Shown here: positions 1-11,957 of the stretch, piece by piece
How positions within the stretch are numbered: the stretch's first letter is position 1
Layout of the letters: each line of letters starts with the position of its first letter
Assembly: GCF_010093815.1 (NCBI RefSeq)
Contig: NW_022985568.1
Location: 436,449-500,448 of the forward strand
DNA from: Pseudovirgaria hyperparasitica
Taxonomy: Eukaryota; Ascomycota; Dothideomycetes; Acrospermales; Acrospermaceae
DNA length: 64,000 bases
Direction: 5' to 3'
Made by a program: the position numbers and the translations under genes
Notes under the pieces: generated by a model
What the model was told of the DNA's origin: nothing
Seen by the model: the letters and a program-made list of their open reading frames with translations, nothing else
Databases searched by the model: none

Positions 1-2
1 GC

Positions 3-1744
3 CTACAGTTTCTCCTTGAGCTCCTTCTTCAGCCTCCGCTCGACGGCGTCCATGTACTGGGTGGTGGTGACATAGTCCTTGCGCTCCTTCTTGCCGCAGC
101 TAATAGCCAGGTCCTTGGTCATGATGTTGTCGACGTCCACGGTGTCGATGCAGGCGCGCTCGAGGCTCTCGGCAAAGGCGACGACGTCTGGCGTCTCGTC
201 TAGCTCTCCGCGCTTCGCGAGGCCTCTCGTCCAGGCAAAGATCGAGGCAATGGGGTTGGTGGAGGTTTCGTTGCCCTTCTGGTGCTCGCGGTAGTGGCGC
301 GTGACTGTGCCGTGGGCGGCTTCCGACTCGAACGTCTTGCCGTCAGGGGTAATCAGGACGGAGGTCATGAGACCTAGAGAGCCGTATCCCTGGGCGATGA
401 TATCGGACTGGACGTCACCGTCGTAATCTGATGAGGTGTTAGCATCACCAACACGCATGACGTACGGATCTTCGACACTCACTCTTGAGGGCCATGAGGA
501 AACCGCCCTCGCTCTTGATCATTTGTGCGACCATGTCGTCGATCAGGCGGTGCTCGTACCAGATATTGTTGGCCTCAAAGTCCTTCTTGTACTGGTTGTC
601 GTAGATGTCCTGGAAGATGTCCTTGAATCTTCCATCATACGCCTTGAGGATGGTGTTCTTCGTGCTCATGTACATGGGGACCTTCTTATCCAGAGCGAGC
701 TTGAAGCTAGCGTGCGCAAATCCAGCTATCGACTCGGCAGTGTTATACTGGGTCTGAGCTACACCACCTCCCTCGCCGAAATCGAAGACTTTGATGGTCT
801 CTGGCTTGCCACCCTTTGGTGTGAAGGTCATCTCGAGCGTACCGGGTCCATCGATGACGCGGTCCTTAGCCCTGTACTGGTCTCCAAAGGCATGGCGTCC
901 GACGATGATGGGCTTCTTCCAACCGGGCACGAGGCGAGGTATTTTGGGTATCACAATTGGTTCTCGGAAGACAGTGCCACCACTGGTGCATGTCAGTACA
1001 GGTATAGCAAACCCAGGTGCGTTGCCTACAGGATGTTTCGGATTGTGCCGTTAGGAGAAAGCCACACTATTGCCCTGCATTAGCGAAGCTCATGAGGCTT
1101 AGACATAGCTATACACACTCTTCTTCAGGTGGAATTCCTTCACACGGGCTTCGTCTGGTGTGATTGTAGCGCATTTTACACCCACAGAGTACTTCTTGAT
1201 TGCCTCCGCAGCATCGTGGGTAACTTGATCCTCCGTCTGGTCTCTGTATTCAAGACCCTGTCCAAGCGTCAGCAATGCGGCTCTTCTCCGTCTTACAGTC
1301 AGATCTTACTAGATCGTAGTATTTGAGATCGACATCCAGGTATCTAGCCAACGGGTCAGGTCAGGTTTCGGCTCACGAGCAGTGTTGTGTCGAAGAGATA
1401 TACTCACGGATGGATGAACTGTAGCATGTGTCAGCTCATGCTCATAGCAAGCCATAGTAGGCCATGGCAAGCCACAGCAAAGTACATACCCTGTCCTTGA
1501 TGTCCTGCCAGATGATGCGCGTCATCTCATCCCCGTCGAGCTCCACGACGGGGTTCTTGACCTTGATCTTCTTCACAGTCGCCATATTCCGAAACTGTAC
1601 GAAGCTCAAGCTTCCAGCAGCGTTCACAGAGGAGGAGGAGGGTAAAGCAGCTCGTACGTAGGGTGTTCGGAAGTGCGGAATAGCTCCGGTGGTCTTGCAG
1701 GAGGAGATGAAGCGGGCAGCGGTGGCGGAGGAAAGTGGGCGCAT
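3..1744 (-). CDS. IDP1: NADP-dependent isocitrate dehydrogenase, mitochondrial/cytosolic
   Basis: Oxidatively decarboxylates isocitrate to 2-oxoglutarate and makes NADPH. The spliced model has seven exons: 1490-1744, 1408-1418 (only 11 nt), 1310-1343, 1119-1257, 1030-1066, 483-982 and 3-427, giving 466 residues, the usual size for the eukaryotic dimeric enzyme. Family landmarks read through the junctions: [62 protein letters not shown] and [16 protein letters not shown]. The first 53 residues are rich in Arg, Ser and Ala and lack acids, as in a mitochondrial presequence. An in-frame ATG at 1585 (MATVKKIKV) would give the cytosolic form. The C-terminus is EKL, near to but not a standard peroxisomal PTS1. 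The stop lies 3 bases inside the window edge. A CT-rich leader precedes the start on the coding strand. Confidence 0.96.
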
Positions 1745-2536
1745 AGTGGGAGAAGAGAAGAAGAAGAGCGGTATGGAGGAGTAGTATGAACCCTTAAAAA
1801 GAGGCGTGCTGCGACGTCAAACGTTTGCGCACCGGGTGCAAAATCCTTGAGAGAAAATGGATACTACCGGTACCTACACACGGGCGCGCCGGCCGGGTGC
1901 GTCAGCGAGGGTGGATACAAGTCATTCTGCTGCCTCTCGGCTTCGATGGATTGGCGGGGCAGCTTCGCCCGAGGTCTAGTAATGCAGCGGGCTATTGATG
2001 GCCTGTGTCGGCAGTGGGCATGACGGGAATAAACTCACTAACAGCGTTTCGAGTGCGTAGTAGATTCGTCACTCTTTTGGTGTATATCGTTCGGCCAGCT
2101 TCAAGTCTTGAGCATAAGGTTATCGCGGAGAAGATGACAAAAGGTTGTATGTTTGTTTGTTATGCATGTGTGAATGAATATATGTTCCACTTCCCCAGAC
2201 GTGGACCTTTCTCCGCATTGGCACTCTGCCTTGTACCACCTTCCCGTTCTGCCGGTAAACAACACCGGGGCCGATACTTGCTATCATGCACACTCATGCC
2301 GCTTATGCCGTCCTTATACGAGAGTTTATTATGCTGATATCACGAAATTTCCAACATTTTGCTTCAATCTGCTCACTCTGAATACGCAGCTGGTCACAGT
2401 AATTGAGTTCGCCTAGCTCTCTCGTTTACTTCACGGTTCCAGTCAAAATAAAGAGCCGGCCGATCCACCGTCTACTGCTTGGAGAGATATCACACTTGCA
2501 GCTCCATCAACATATGAAACGACAAATCTACAGTAA
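1745..2536. other. Intergenic: IDP1 promoter and 3' region of the phosphatase gene
   Basis: No gene seen. On the IDP1 strand the bases just upstream of the start (about 1747-1777) are almost pure pyrimidine, a usual leader in strongly expressed genes of filamentous fungi. The open frames on the plus strand here lack recognisable protein features. Confidence 0.6.
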
Positions 2537-3700
2537 TCATGCAGTCCGCGTAGGATTGGCCGTGCAAGTGGTGCCAGGTGTTGGCCCGAGAATCGTCGTT
2601 GTTGGAGCAGTCCCGCCAATCCTCTCGACCTTCACCAAAGCCGGAATCACGGCGCCAGTCACGAGTCCAAACGGAATGTGCCTAATCACTCTGAGGATGC
2701 TCCCGATGGCTCCAGAGTGACTCGAGACCGCAATGAAAGTGCCATCGTCATTCGTGAAGATATCGTCCAATGCCTCCTTCAGACGCTGTGCCCGAGCGGA
2801 GTCCGTCTCACGGAGAACTGGTTCCCATAGCTTGTCGTCCTCGGAGAAGCCCTTCTCGATGTGGAATCCGGGGTATGTTTGCTCGATGTAGGTCTTGCTG
2901 CTACGTCTGTCACAAGTGTGTCTGCCGATGGCCTCTCGTAATTTCTCTTTGACCACCGGCTTGAACTTCTTGTTGTGAGGCAGGTCCAACCCTTCGTAGG
3001 TGATACGCGCCGTCTCAAGGCATCTAGTCAGTGGGCTCGAGTAGTACGAGTCTGGCGCTGGGATGCCAGCATTCTGCAGGGCATTGACCCAAAACGCATG
3101 AGCGATATTGGCTTGGTTGATACCGTTTTCCGTCAATCTGGCGTCGGCCCAAGTACTCGTGCCGTTCCCATCCTGTTGGGCCCAGTAACACTATCACCAA
3201 CGTTAGAAATCATGCATGATAGAAGTCAGCAACCTACGCACATCCCAGGACGGCGTTCCGTAGTAAGTCTCGGCGACATTGTGAAAGCCTTCGCCGTGTC
3301 GTCCCATGATCAGAACTTTATACTCGACGTTATTGGGGGCTTTCTTGTTCAATGACTTGACATAGTACTCGAATCGCTCCCATTGAGTCTTCTGTGATCC
3401 ACACTCTTGATCAGTGTCGTAAGTACGGTTGATGAGGCCTAAATTGACCTTCGTCTGGGACTCGTCAGACCAAAAAAACCACTAGAGCTTCATATAGATC
3501 ATGAATCTTACGTAGTCAAATGTGCTGGAGACTGTCTTTGGATCATCCTGCAGAAAGAACCCTGAGATGGTCGTATAGTCAATATACGAGTCCTTCTCGT
3601 GGCCTCCATGTGGCATAGGCGACGGAGAAGCTTCTGTTGTCATACTTTGAAAGGCTGTCAGGGCGAAGAAGAACGCAAGGCTAAGTGATCTGATAGCCAT
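2537..3700 (-). CDS. Secreted histidine phosphatase (phosphoglycerate-mutase-like)
   Basis: A member of the histidine phosphatase superfamily, close to the fungal Pmu1-type branch; the substrate is not predictable. Three exons, 3512-3700, 3242-3481 and 2537-3190, encode 360 residues. The catalytic motif LIMGRHGEGFHN spans the second exon, with the His that is phosphorylated. The SSPLTRCLETA motif supplies the second Arg, and AVSSHSGAIGSIL supplies the distal catalytic His. The N-terminus (MAIRSLSLAFFFALTAFQS) is a good signal peptide, so the product is probably secreted or vacuolar. This differs from cytosolic Pmu1 relatives. The start is chosen because the signal peptide begins there and all junction phases agree. 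Canonical GTAAGA and GTGCGT donors are used. Confidence 0.9.
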
Positions 3701-4219
3701 CGCAATATTATGTCAGCGTATCGAACACGTCAGATGCATAAAAGACCTTGAATTTCGGTCACACACCAGAAGGATAAGGGACGTCAATGAAAGCGCAATT
3801 TGCGAGAGATGCTGTATATGTAAACGAACCTACGCGATGATCGTAGCGCTTCTTAACCCATGCCGTGCGCGGAGATGTACTCTAGAAACATCGCTCATTC
3901 CGTCCCTTCAGTTTCTAGATCGCGATTCGATGAGACCGTTCCCCGGGTTGAGTACAAGCGAACGGCGATGGTGGGCCAATAATAGGGTGCACGTGTTTTA
4001 CCGAGAGCCTAAGGCCACACTTGACAGCCATCCGTGGATTCGTACAACTTCCCTATAATAGCATGTGGTTTGGGGACTGGTGCGCGGACTTCATACGTCG
4101 TTTCTACAGAGCGCTTCTTCGTGCGCGGTCGCATTCGGATCCGCAACGCCTCTGCAACCTAAATATCTACGATCGATACAAAACCTACCAACGCCTGTCA
4201 ATGCCAATCGACCCACACC
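3701..4219. other. Intergenic
   Basis: Promoter of the histidine phosphatase and 3' flank of the eIF3i gene, both on the minus strand. No further gene seen. Confidence 0.5.
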
Positions 4220-5335
4220 TCATAGGCTTGCCTGGGCCTGCTCTCGTTCCACCTCATACATGAAATCGAAGTAGGGCTTATCAAAGTGATGGACCCGCAC
4301 GTAACCATCTTCCCCTCCACTGCAATATCCCGTTCCTTTGGGGTGCACCGCCACGTAGTTCAATGGACCGAAATGTCCCCTAACGCGTCCAATCTCCTCC
4401 ATGAAGATCTTGTGGTAAAATCTGGCTTCGAATTTACCCTGTCGAGCACTTGTGGTTGTGACATCCATTGCAGCTTGACCTCCGCCGAGAATTACATAAT
4501 CCTTCACGGGTGTAATGGCCGCGCTGTTCAGAGGAGTGTCGGTCGTGTACGATTTGAGAACCTCGAGTTCATTTGTTGACACCAGTTTGGCAGTTTTATC
4601 TTTCGAAGATGTGATAAAGTAGGTTCGGTCGGGAGCCCATTGCAAGTCCGTAATTTGCATGTCGTCCTCGTGTACTTGAATGTTGTGTAGAATCTCTCCA
4701 CTCTATGTCACATTGTTAGTAGGTTGCTTAATTCGTGTCCAGCACAGAATAGTACCTTTGCGTCGTATTTTGTCACCGAGCCATCTTCATGCCCTGCTAT
4801 GATATACTTGGCAAGATAACTGAAGCCCGCGACAGTTGCCTTGCTCTCGTCGCAAACAATCCGTAGACTTTGCTCGTTGGTTTGTTCGCCTTCAGGATCC
4901 GGGTTGACGTCAAAGACGTGGATGGCTCCGAGATGTCCGGAACGCTTCTCCATCACAGCGAGAAGCTGCGTTCCGTCTGGAGAGAATTCAACACGCTTGA
5001 TGGCGGTAGGGAAGTCCCATGTCTTCAGTAATTTCCCGCTCTTAACCTCCCATAGTCTCAGAGTATTGTCGGCGCCTCCGCTGGCAAGTAGCGTAGTCCT
5101 CGAGTCGACGTCGACTGTCCAGAGCGCTCCCTGATGCCCATGGTAGGTACCTGGTATATAGTCAGATGTTAAAGTATAAGATGATTTGGGGAATCTCACC
5201 CAGGCGTTCACCGTTGGCGGAAAACCATGCGCAAATGACGTGATCCTTCGAGACGGAGAAGATGATGTCTCCATCGGAATTGTATTTTACTTGTGTCAGA
5301 GCACGCTCATGCCCGGAAAGTAGTATTGGCCTCAT
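4220..5335 (-). CDS. TIF34: Translation initiation factor eIF3 subunit i
   Basis: WD40-repeat subunit of eIF3, which binds eIF3b and eIF3g and helps scanning and start-codon choice on the 40S ribosome. Exons 5200-5335, 4756-5150 and 4220-4702 give 337 residues, matching the family size. The protein begins [19 protein letters not shown], the typical eIF3i opening. WD repeats follow: [24 protein letters not shown] and [10 protein letters not shown], then the late motif [28 protein letters not shown]. The start at 5335 is preferred over an upstream in-frame ATG at 5479 because homology begins exactly there. Confidence 0.96.
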
Positions 5336-5845
5336 TTTGCTTGGAGTGTGCAGCAGTGGTGAGGGCTTGATGCTCTTTTCATAGCGGGGATGATAATGCC
5401 AAGAGTCCGTGCAATTTTGAGTGTGTGCCTGTGGCGCGTGCGCGGTTCGGTGTGGCTTGCGGTCTCCATCATCTCTCACATGCGAATACGTTGTACAGAG
5501 TTACGCATGGCTACGGAGGTCAAGGCTTTTCAAGAGAAGAGTGGGAGATTCAACACTGATATAGGATGTGTAGTTGTCATATTCAGTGGTTTCTACAAGC
5601 TCATCGTGCGGTTATTATTGCCTGGAAACCTTTGCTCTAGACAATCCCAACTTACGATCGCGATTGGGCGAACCTTTTGAGGACCACTGACACTGGGTCG
5701 AAGCGAACAGTTTGTAAATGTGCTGCATAAGTTAAGCCCCAACCAAGTAGGTAGGTTGACAAGGACTCGTCCAGCCATTCCAATTTCGCGTATTCCCATT
5801 GAGAATAACTTTCATCTGTGTGTGCCCACGTCCCTCTGCTCCCGG
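5336..5845. other. Intergenic
   Basis: Upstream region of eIF3i and 3' flank of the SH3-protein gene. Short minus-strand frames at 5593-5849 have no domain features and overlap the 3' flank; I do not call them. Confidence 0.5.
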
Positions 5846-7314
5846 TCAACTACAAGTTTCCATTAGCTGTCCAAAGATGACAAAAAGCTTCTCAGCCTTT
5901 CGACGCAATGCGGCCCGGATTCTTTCGTCAGCGTCGCATCTCCTACCAAAAAAGTCCGGGTGGAAAAGATTCCTCTGCGTCTTCAACCACGCATAATCAT
6001 AGCATCCCGAGGTCCGCAGAAAGGCTTCTACATCGTGCCGACAAACATGAAGACCATCAGACTCTCTTCTCTCTGCGTAGCACGCAGCCAGCCCACAAAT
6101 CGAAGCGTGACTCGGTAGATAAGGAAAGTCCTTGATACCTCCCTCTTGCAGGATCGCTTTTAGATTGTTCTCCCATGCTGAGAAAGCCACCGCACGTACT
6201 GCTGGCGGAGCATGTGTGGCATTCGAAGTCGAGTGTCCAAGACATCGCGCAGGAAAGTAGCCTGTTTTGCCTGTTAAGGTCCTACCAAGATACCAAAGGT
6301 TTGAGCTCATTTGCAGAACTTCGATTGTCTCGCCCACGTGCAGGTCTAGCTCCCTTGGTTCCCGTTTCATGTGTCGTCTCTTGATGTAGTAATAGTGGCC
6401 AGACAAGCCCTCGCCAGGGTGAGAATTACCGGGATCTGCTTCCTGGTGGTCATAAGACGCGAGCAATTTTTCAGCCTCCTTGATACCTTGAGAGATTCCC
6501 ATAAACGATTTACCAACCTCAGTGCCACCTTTGGTTCGCGAAATTATGACAAACTTGTCCTTGAGACAAGGTGACATGTACGCAGCCTACTCGGCGTTAG
6601 CATCTTTTCCTGACCGGCATGCTAGGATGTACATCTTGGACAACTCACAAGTATAGTTTCGGCAGAGAAATCACCGAGTTCTGCCCAAAGGGAAACCCAA
6701 GTATCTTTCAGCAACGAGAAGGATTTTGGTATGTTCCAGACGGCTTCGCCATCATTTGCGGCAAGATAAGCGTTGTCTGTACCCAATGCTATGAAAGCTG
6801 GCGGCCCTCGGGTCCAGCATATACCGTCGTACCACCTCGCTAGAACTGAGCTCAGGTTCTCTGGGATGTCTTTACCGTAAAGCAGAAGCGGGTTCGCACT
6901 GTTCCACATCACCCAGCTCTCGTGAACTGGGCCAAGGACGAGACGCAAATGCTTTTTCTCTTCGTCTGGAAAGGTTGGTAGCAGAGTTTCTCGCAGGAAT
7001 GCAGGCAGATCACCGAATATGAATTCGCAACGCCCAGTTACAGAGCTGTCGTATGAGAAGAAGAACGAGGCATGATTTGGGCCAAAACAGATCCAGTGTA
7101 CTTGTGTCACCGTGCCAGAATCAAGAACTTCTTCTATATCTGCGGGGAGTAGATTGCTAGGTGTGGTCAGATTATACCGTTAACAGTTGATCCAAAGGAT
7201 TGTAACTCACAAATACCTAACTTCTTCTTCTGCTACGCGTGGTCTCGTCTCATCGCAAACCTTTGAGTAGAAATAGCGGCCTCTGGGACCTAGGGCAAAG
7301 ATTGGCGTTCCCAT
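5846..7314 (-). CDS. SH3-domain protein of unknown function
   Basis: Three exons, 7211-7314, 6649-7156 and 5846-6586, give 450 residues. The N-terminal half (GTPIFALGPRGRYFYSKVC, then VHWICFGPNHASFFFSYD) resembles fungal proteins with a degenerate repeat of sensed or displayed values, but I cannot name the domain. About residues 255-315 form an SH3 domain: GHYYYIKRRHMKREPRELDL, VGETIEVLQMSSNLWYLGR, GKTGYFPARCL. The end holds a helical, charged segment (RNLFHPDFFGRRCDADERIR). An SH3 domain suggests binding of proline-rich partners in actin or polarity complexes; that is inference. It shares a divergent promoter with C1-THF synthase. Confidence 0.78.
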
Positions 7315-8072
7315 GGTAGTGCCTGAGCAAGTAAGTGCCTCAATTGAGAGCGTGGGAAAAGTCACAAGAAAATCTGATCGTAGCCACAACAACGACGGAG
7401 AACAGTTCGCGGCTCACGCGTCGCGAACGCGCAGGCACCATAGACGGTCACCTGCATCGAGGGAGGAGCTCGTGACATTGAGAGAACCTGAGACGAACAA
7501 AGCATTGTTTGATTGACTTTGTTCTAGGCCTGTTTCGCAGTGTTACAAGTGAATCTCGCATTTCACAAGTGAAGTCGAACGAGCAGAGAGACCTTACGTC
7601 CGCTCCGCTCCACTCCGCCGCCGGACAGACAGCGGACGCTTGGCTTGCTATTACTTCTACCTGAGCTCAGGTTATCCTACTTACCTATCAACCGACAATA
7701 AGGTAGTGTCAGATCGTTGGTCTTTCAAATCCCACTGACACTTTTGAGCGATAACGCAGACGATTCATTTGCATCTGCACTAAAATTCAATTGAGACCAA
7801 CACCGGCACGCGATTCTGGGTACTTTCCGCCACGACGATTTCAGAGCTGACTAGCTAGATTTGTTGGTAATAGTGGATTTTCCGCAGAATTTGTGACTGG
7901 ACTCACCGGAGTACGGAGACGCGCCACAAAACTGGCATTACTGTTGAAGTATTCTTTTCTCATTGATCCCGGAGCTCAGCAAGAGTCACTACAACATTTT
8001 CCGAGGCCAATCGGTTGCAAGCGTTCAACACGCGCAGCTTAACTACTTTGCGAAGATCAACCTATTATCATT
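7315..8072. promoter_or_regulatory. Divergent promoter region between SH3 gene and C1-THF synthase
   Basis: No gene seen. It must carry control sites for both flanking genes. A GAGTCA element at about 7985 matches a half site for Gcn4/CpcA-type amino-acid-control factors, about 90 bases upstream of the C1-THF synthase start. That is only weak evidence. Confidence 0.4.
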
Positions 8073-11000
8073 ATGGCGCGGATGCCGATGAGCAGGCTTG
8101 CAGCTGGGTTCGGTCGCCGGTCTTGGAGGGGTAGCACCACCTCACATGTCAGGACTTTTCTGTGTCCCGCAAACGCTCGCACAACCTCAATTCCTTCGAC
8201 TGCCCTCTTCTCTACATCTTCATGGTCGCGCACGTCTGTTGACCGATTCTTCGTGAACCCTCCGCTTCACAATACTCCTCTACGATCTTTTTCGCACGGC
8301 TTGCGCACAATGGCTGCAACCAAGATTGATGGCACCGCCATAGCAAAGAGCATTAGAGAGCGCATCGGCGAAGATATCAAGACAAAGCAATCCCAAAACC
8401 CCCGCTTCAAGCCTGGCCTGACAATTATACAAGGTACAAGCATGCTGTCCGCCGGCCAACTCGTATCAATGACTAATATTGATTCCAGTGGGCGATCGCT
8501 CTGACTCAAGCACCTATGTGCGCATGAAATTGAAGGCTGCTGAGGAGGCAAACATTAAATGCAAGCTTGACAAGTACGACATCACAATCTCCGAGGCAGA
8601 GCTTCTTCAGGAAATCGAAAGCCTCAACAACGATCCTAATGTTCACGGCATCCTCGTGCAGTTGCCATTGCCGGACCACATCAACGAACATGCCGTCACT
8701 TCCTCAGTACTGGATGAGAAAGATGTAGATGGTTTCGGCGTAACAAACATTGGCGAGCTTGCGAAGAAGGGCGGGCATCCGCTGTTCACACCCTGCACAC
8801 CCAAGGGAGTGATGGTTCTCCTAAAAGAGGCAGGCGTGGACGTTGCTGGAAAGAATGCTGTCGTACTTGGACGCAGCGACATCGTCGGAAGTCCTGTCAG
8901 TTTCCTTTTGAGGAATGCCGATGCTACGGTCACCGTATGCCACTCGAAGACAAAAGACCTGGAAGCAGTAATTGAGCAGGCTGACATTCTTGTGGCTGCT
9001 ATTGGGAAACCACAATTCGTAAAGGGCTCGTGGTTGAAGCCTGGTGCCGTAGTCATTGATGTCGGTACGAACTACATACCTGACGAGACCAAGAAGTCAG
9101 GACAGCGACTTGTTGGAGATGTAGATTTCGATTCTGCAGTCGATGTGGCCTCGCAGATCACCCCAGTTCCTGGTGGTGTTGGTCCCATGACGGTTGCAAT
9201 GCTTCTCCAAAATGTTGTGGACTCAGCCACTGCTACTTTCGATCGTGAGAAAGCCCGCCATATCAACCCAATCCCGTTAAAACTGCAAACCCCGGTACCA
9301 TCTGACATCGCTGTCTCTCGAGCACAACGACCCAACTTGGTGTCTCATATCGCTAAGGATCTCGGAATTCTGAACCACGAGCTGGAAGCATACGGCGCGT
9401 ACAAGGCCAAAGTCGATCTCAGTGTGTTGAAACGGCTGGAACATCGCCGCAATGGCCGTTATATTCTCGTAGCCGGAATTACTCCCACACCACTTGGAGA
9501 GGGCAAGTCGACAACAACCATTGGTCTCACTCAAGCGCTGTCAGCCCACTTGAACAGAATTTCGTTCGCGAACGTGAGACAGCCCAGTCAAGGGCCGACG
9601 TTTGGCATCAAGGGTGGTGCTGCCGGAGGTGGCTTCAGTCAGGTCATTCCAATGGATGAGTTCAATCTTCATTTGACTGGCGACATACATGCCATCACTG
9701 CAGCCAACAATTTGCTAGCGGCGGCGATTGAGACTAGAATGTTCCATGAGAACACTCAAAGCGACAAAGCTCTGTACAGCCGTCTAGTCCCAACAAAGAA
9801 GGGAAAGAGAGAGTTCGTCCCAGTCATGTTTCGCAGACTGAAGAAACTTGGCATCGAGAAGACCGATCCGAACGAACTCACAGAAGAAGAGGTCAACAAA
9901 TTCGCAAGACTAGATATTGACCCGGAAACCATTACCTGGAAGCGCGTTCTTGACGTTAATGATAGGCACCTGCGCTCAATCACCATTGGCCAGGCACCTA
10001 CGGAGAAAGGCAACACCAGACAGACAAGCTTCGACATATCAGTTGCGAGTGAATGCATGGCCATTCTCGCTCTTAGCAATGATCTAAAGGACATGCGCGA
10101 GCGATTAGGCCGCATGGTAGTTGCTAGCTCAAAGAGAGGTGACCCAGTTACCTGTGACGATATTGGCGCTGGCGGAGCGTTGACCGCATTGATGAAGGAT
10201 GCTATCAAGCCCAACCTCATGCAGACGCTTGAAGGCACCCCAGTATTTGTTCACGCTGGGCCTTTCGCGAACATCAGTATCGGAGCATCATCGTCGATTG
10301 CTGATAAAATGGCTCTGAAACTTGCTGGAACTGAGCAAGACGAGGATCATAATGCTCGTACTGGATTCGTCGTGACAGAAGCAGGCTTTGATTTTACCAT
10401 GGGTGGTGAACGGTTCTTCAACATCAAGTGCCGCTCTTCCGGTCTGGTCCCAGACACTGTTGTTATTGTCGCAACAGTCCGCGCGCTCAAGGTACATGGA
10501 GGCGGCCCACCAATCAAACCAGGCGCCCAACTGGCTGAGGTCTACCGCACTGAAAATATCGAGACCTTAAGAGCCGGATGTATCAATCTGAAGAAACATA
10601 TCTCCAACGCTCGTCAATTTGGGGTTCCAGTCGTCGTTGCTATCAATCGGTTCGAGACTGATACGGATGCCGAATTAGCCGTCATTAAGGAGGAATCTAT
10701 AGCTGCCGGCGCCGTAGATGCTGTTCCAGCAAACCACTGGGCTGAGGGTGGCGCTGGTGCAGTCGATCTCGCCAAGGCTGTGATCAAATCCAGTGAACTG
10801 CCCAAGCCCGATTTCAAGCTCCTCTACGACCTGGACGGCACCGTGCAGGAGCGTATCGAGAAAATCGGCAAGGTCATGTACGGAGCGGCAGCGGTAGAAT
10901 TCAGCGAATTGGCCCAGAAGAAGGTGGATACGTACGTGAAGCAAGGCCTAGGAAACCTCCCAATCTGCATTGCGAAGACACAATACTCATTGTCGCACGA

Positions 11001-11236
11001 TCCTGACCTGAAAGGCGCCCCAGAAGGGTTCACGATCCCTATTCGGGATGTGAAGATGGCGGCTGGTGCAGGCTATCTGTGAGTTCTTACCTACGAAGTG
11101 TTAGATGTGGTACTAATAGATGAATAGATTTGCTCTAGCCGCTGATATTCAGACCATTCCAGGTCTTCCGACAGCACCAGGATATCTCAACATTGATGTC
11201 GATACCGAAACCGGAGAGATTGATGGGATGTTCTAA
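8073..11236 (+). CDS. ADE3: C1-tetrahydrofolate synthase (trifunctional), mitochondrial/cytosolic
   Basis: Interconverts one-carbon tetrahydrofolates for purine, thymidylate and methionine synthesis. Exons 8073-8433, 8489-11078 and 11128-11236 encode 1019 residues. The N-terminal dehydrogenase/cyclohydrolase domain shows [39 protein letters not shown] and the nucleotide-binding [14 protein letters not shown], then [16 protein letters not shown]. The formate-THF ligase domain shows the ATP loop [33 protein letters not shown] and GGGPPIKPG, ending TGEIDGMF. The first 79 residues are Arg/Ser-rich, without acidic runs, and look like a mitochondrial presequence. An in-frame ATG at 8310 ([12 protein letters not shown]) would yield the cytosolic form. 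The first intron has a TGACTAAT branch site. Confidence 0.97.
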
Positions 11237-11957
11237 ATCCTCTGATTGTAAGCTGAAAGATAACTGTACATCGACAAAGCATTCAACTGCGGCGCATTTT
11301 TCGGAACAGGCGATGTAGGAGTATCTTTACTACTTGTTTGACATTATCATAGAGCATACTTGGGCGCAGTCTACTTAACGTGGGCAAAAAAGATACCAAT
11401 TAGACAAGACAAGTCGTTTCAGAGATTTTGGTTCGAATGATGGATTCTTGGAATTTTACATAGTTCTGTACAAACAGCTTGCTTTGTCGCTTGTGCAACA
11501 TTAGTCATGTCTCGGGAGCATGAGATGAATTGGATTTCTCCGAAGTTCAGCAGCAGCTTCGCAGGCACGGAAGGTGCGTGCAGGGCAGCTTCGTTTGCCC
11601 TCTTCAACGACAATGACCACCCACATCCAACAAAACTCAAGCTTCGGGACATTGACTATCGACAAATTGACCAGGCTTATCGAAGTTCATGTCAGCCACG
11701 TATAATATAATGATTTGGAAACACATTTCCACATGTCCGTTCGCTAAACTCCAGTAGGAAATTCGTATGGCGTGAGGAGCTGTCAACCTGACGAAGACAG
11801 GTCCACCGTAAGAAGGTGACGACAGGCTTAGAAAACGGGCGACGATATGTATGTCACCCCCAGTAAATGCAATCTGGTATAAGACTCGCCGAAAACGCCC
11901 GGGCTATTGAACGCTGCAGAAAGAGCGAGGTCGCTACGACATCGCGAAACAAAGAGG
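11237..11957. other. Intergenic between convergent genes
   Basis: 3' flanks of C1-THF synthase (+) and the 98-residue protein gene (-). Frames of 66-77 codons here show no protein-like features. Confidence 0.5.
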
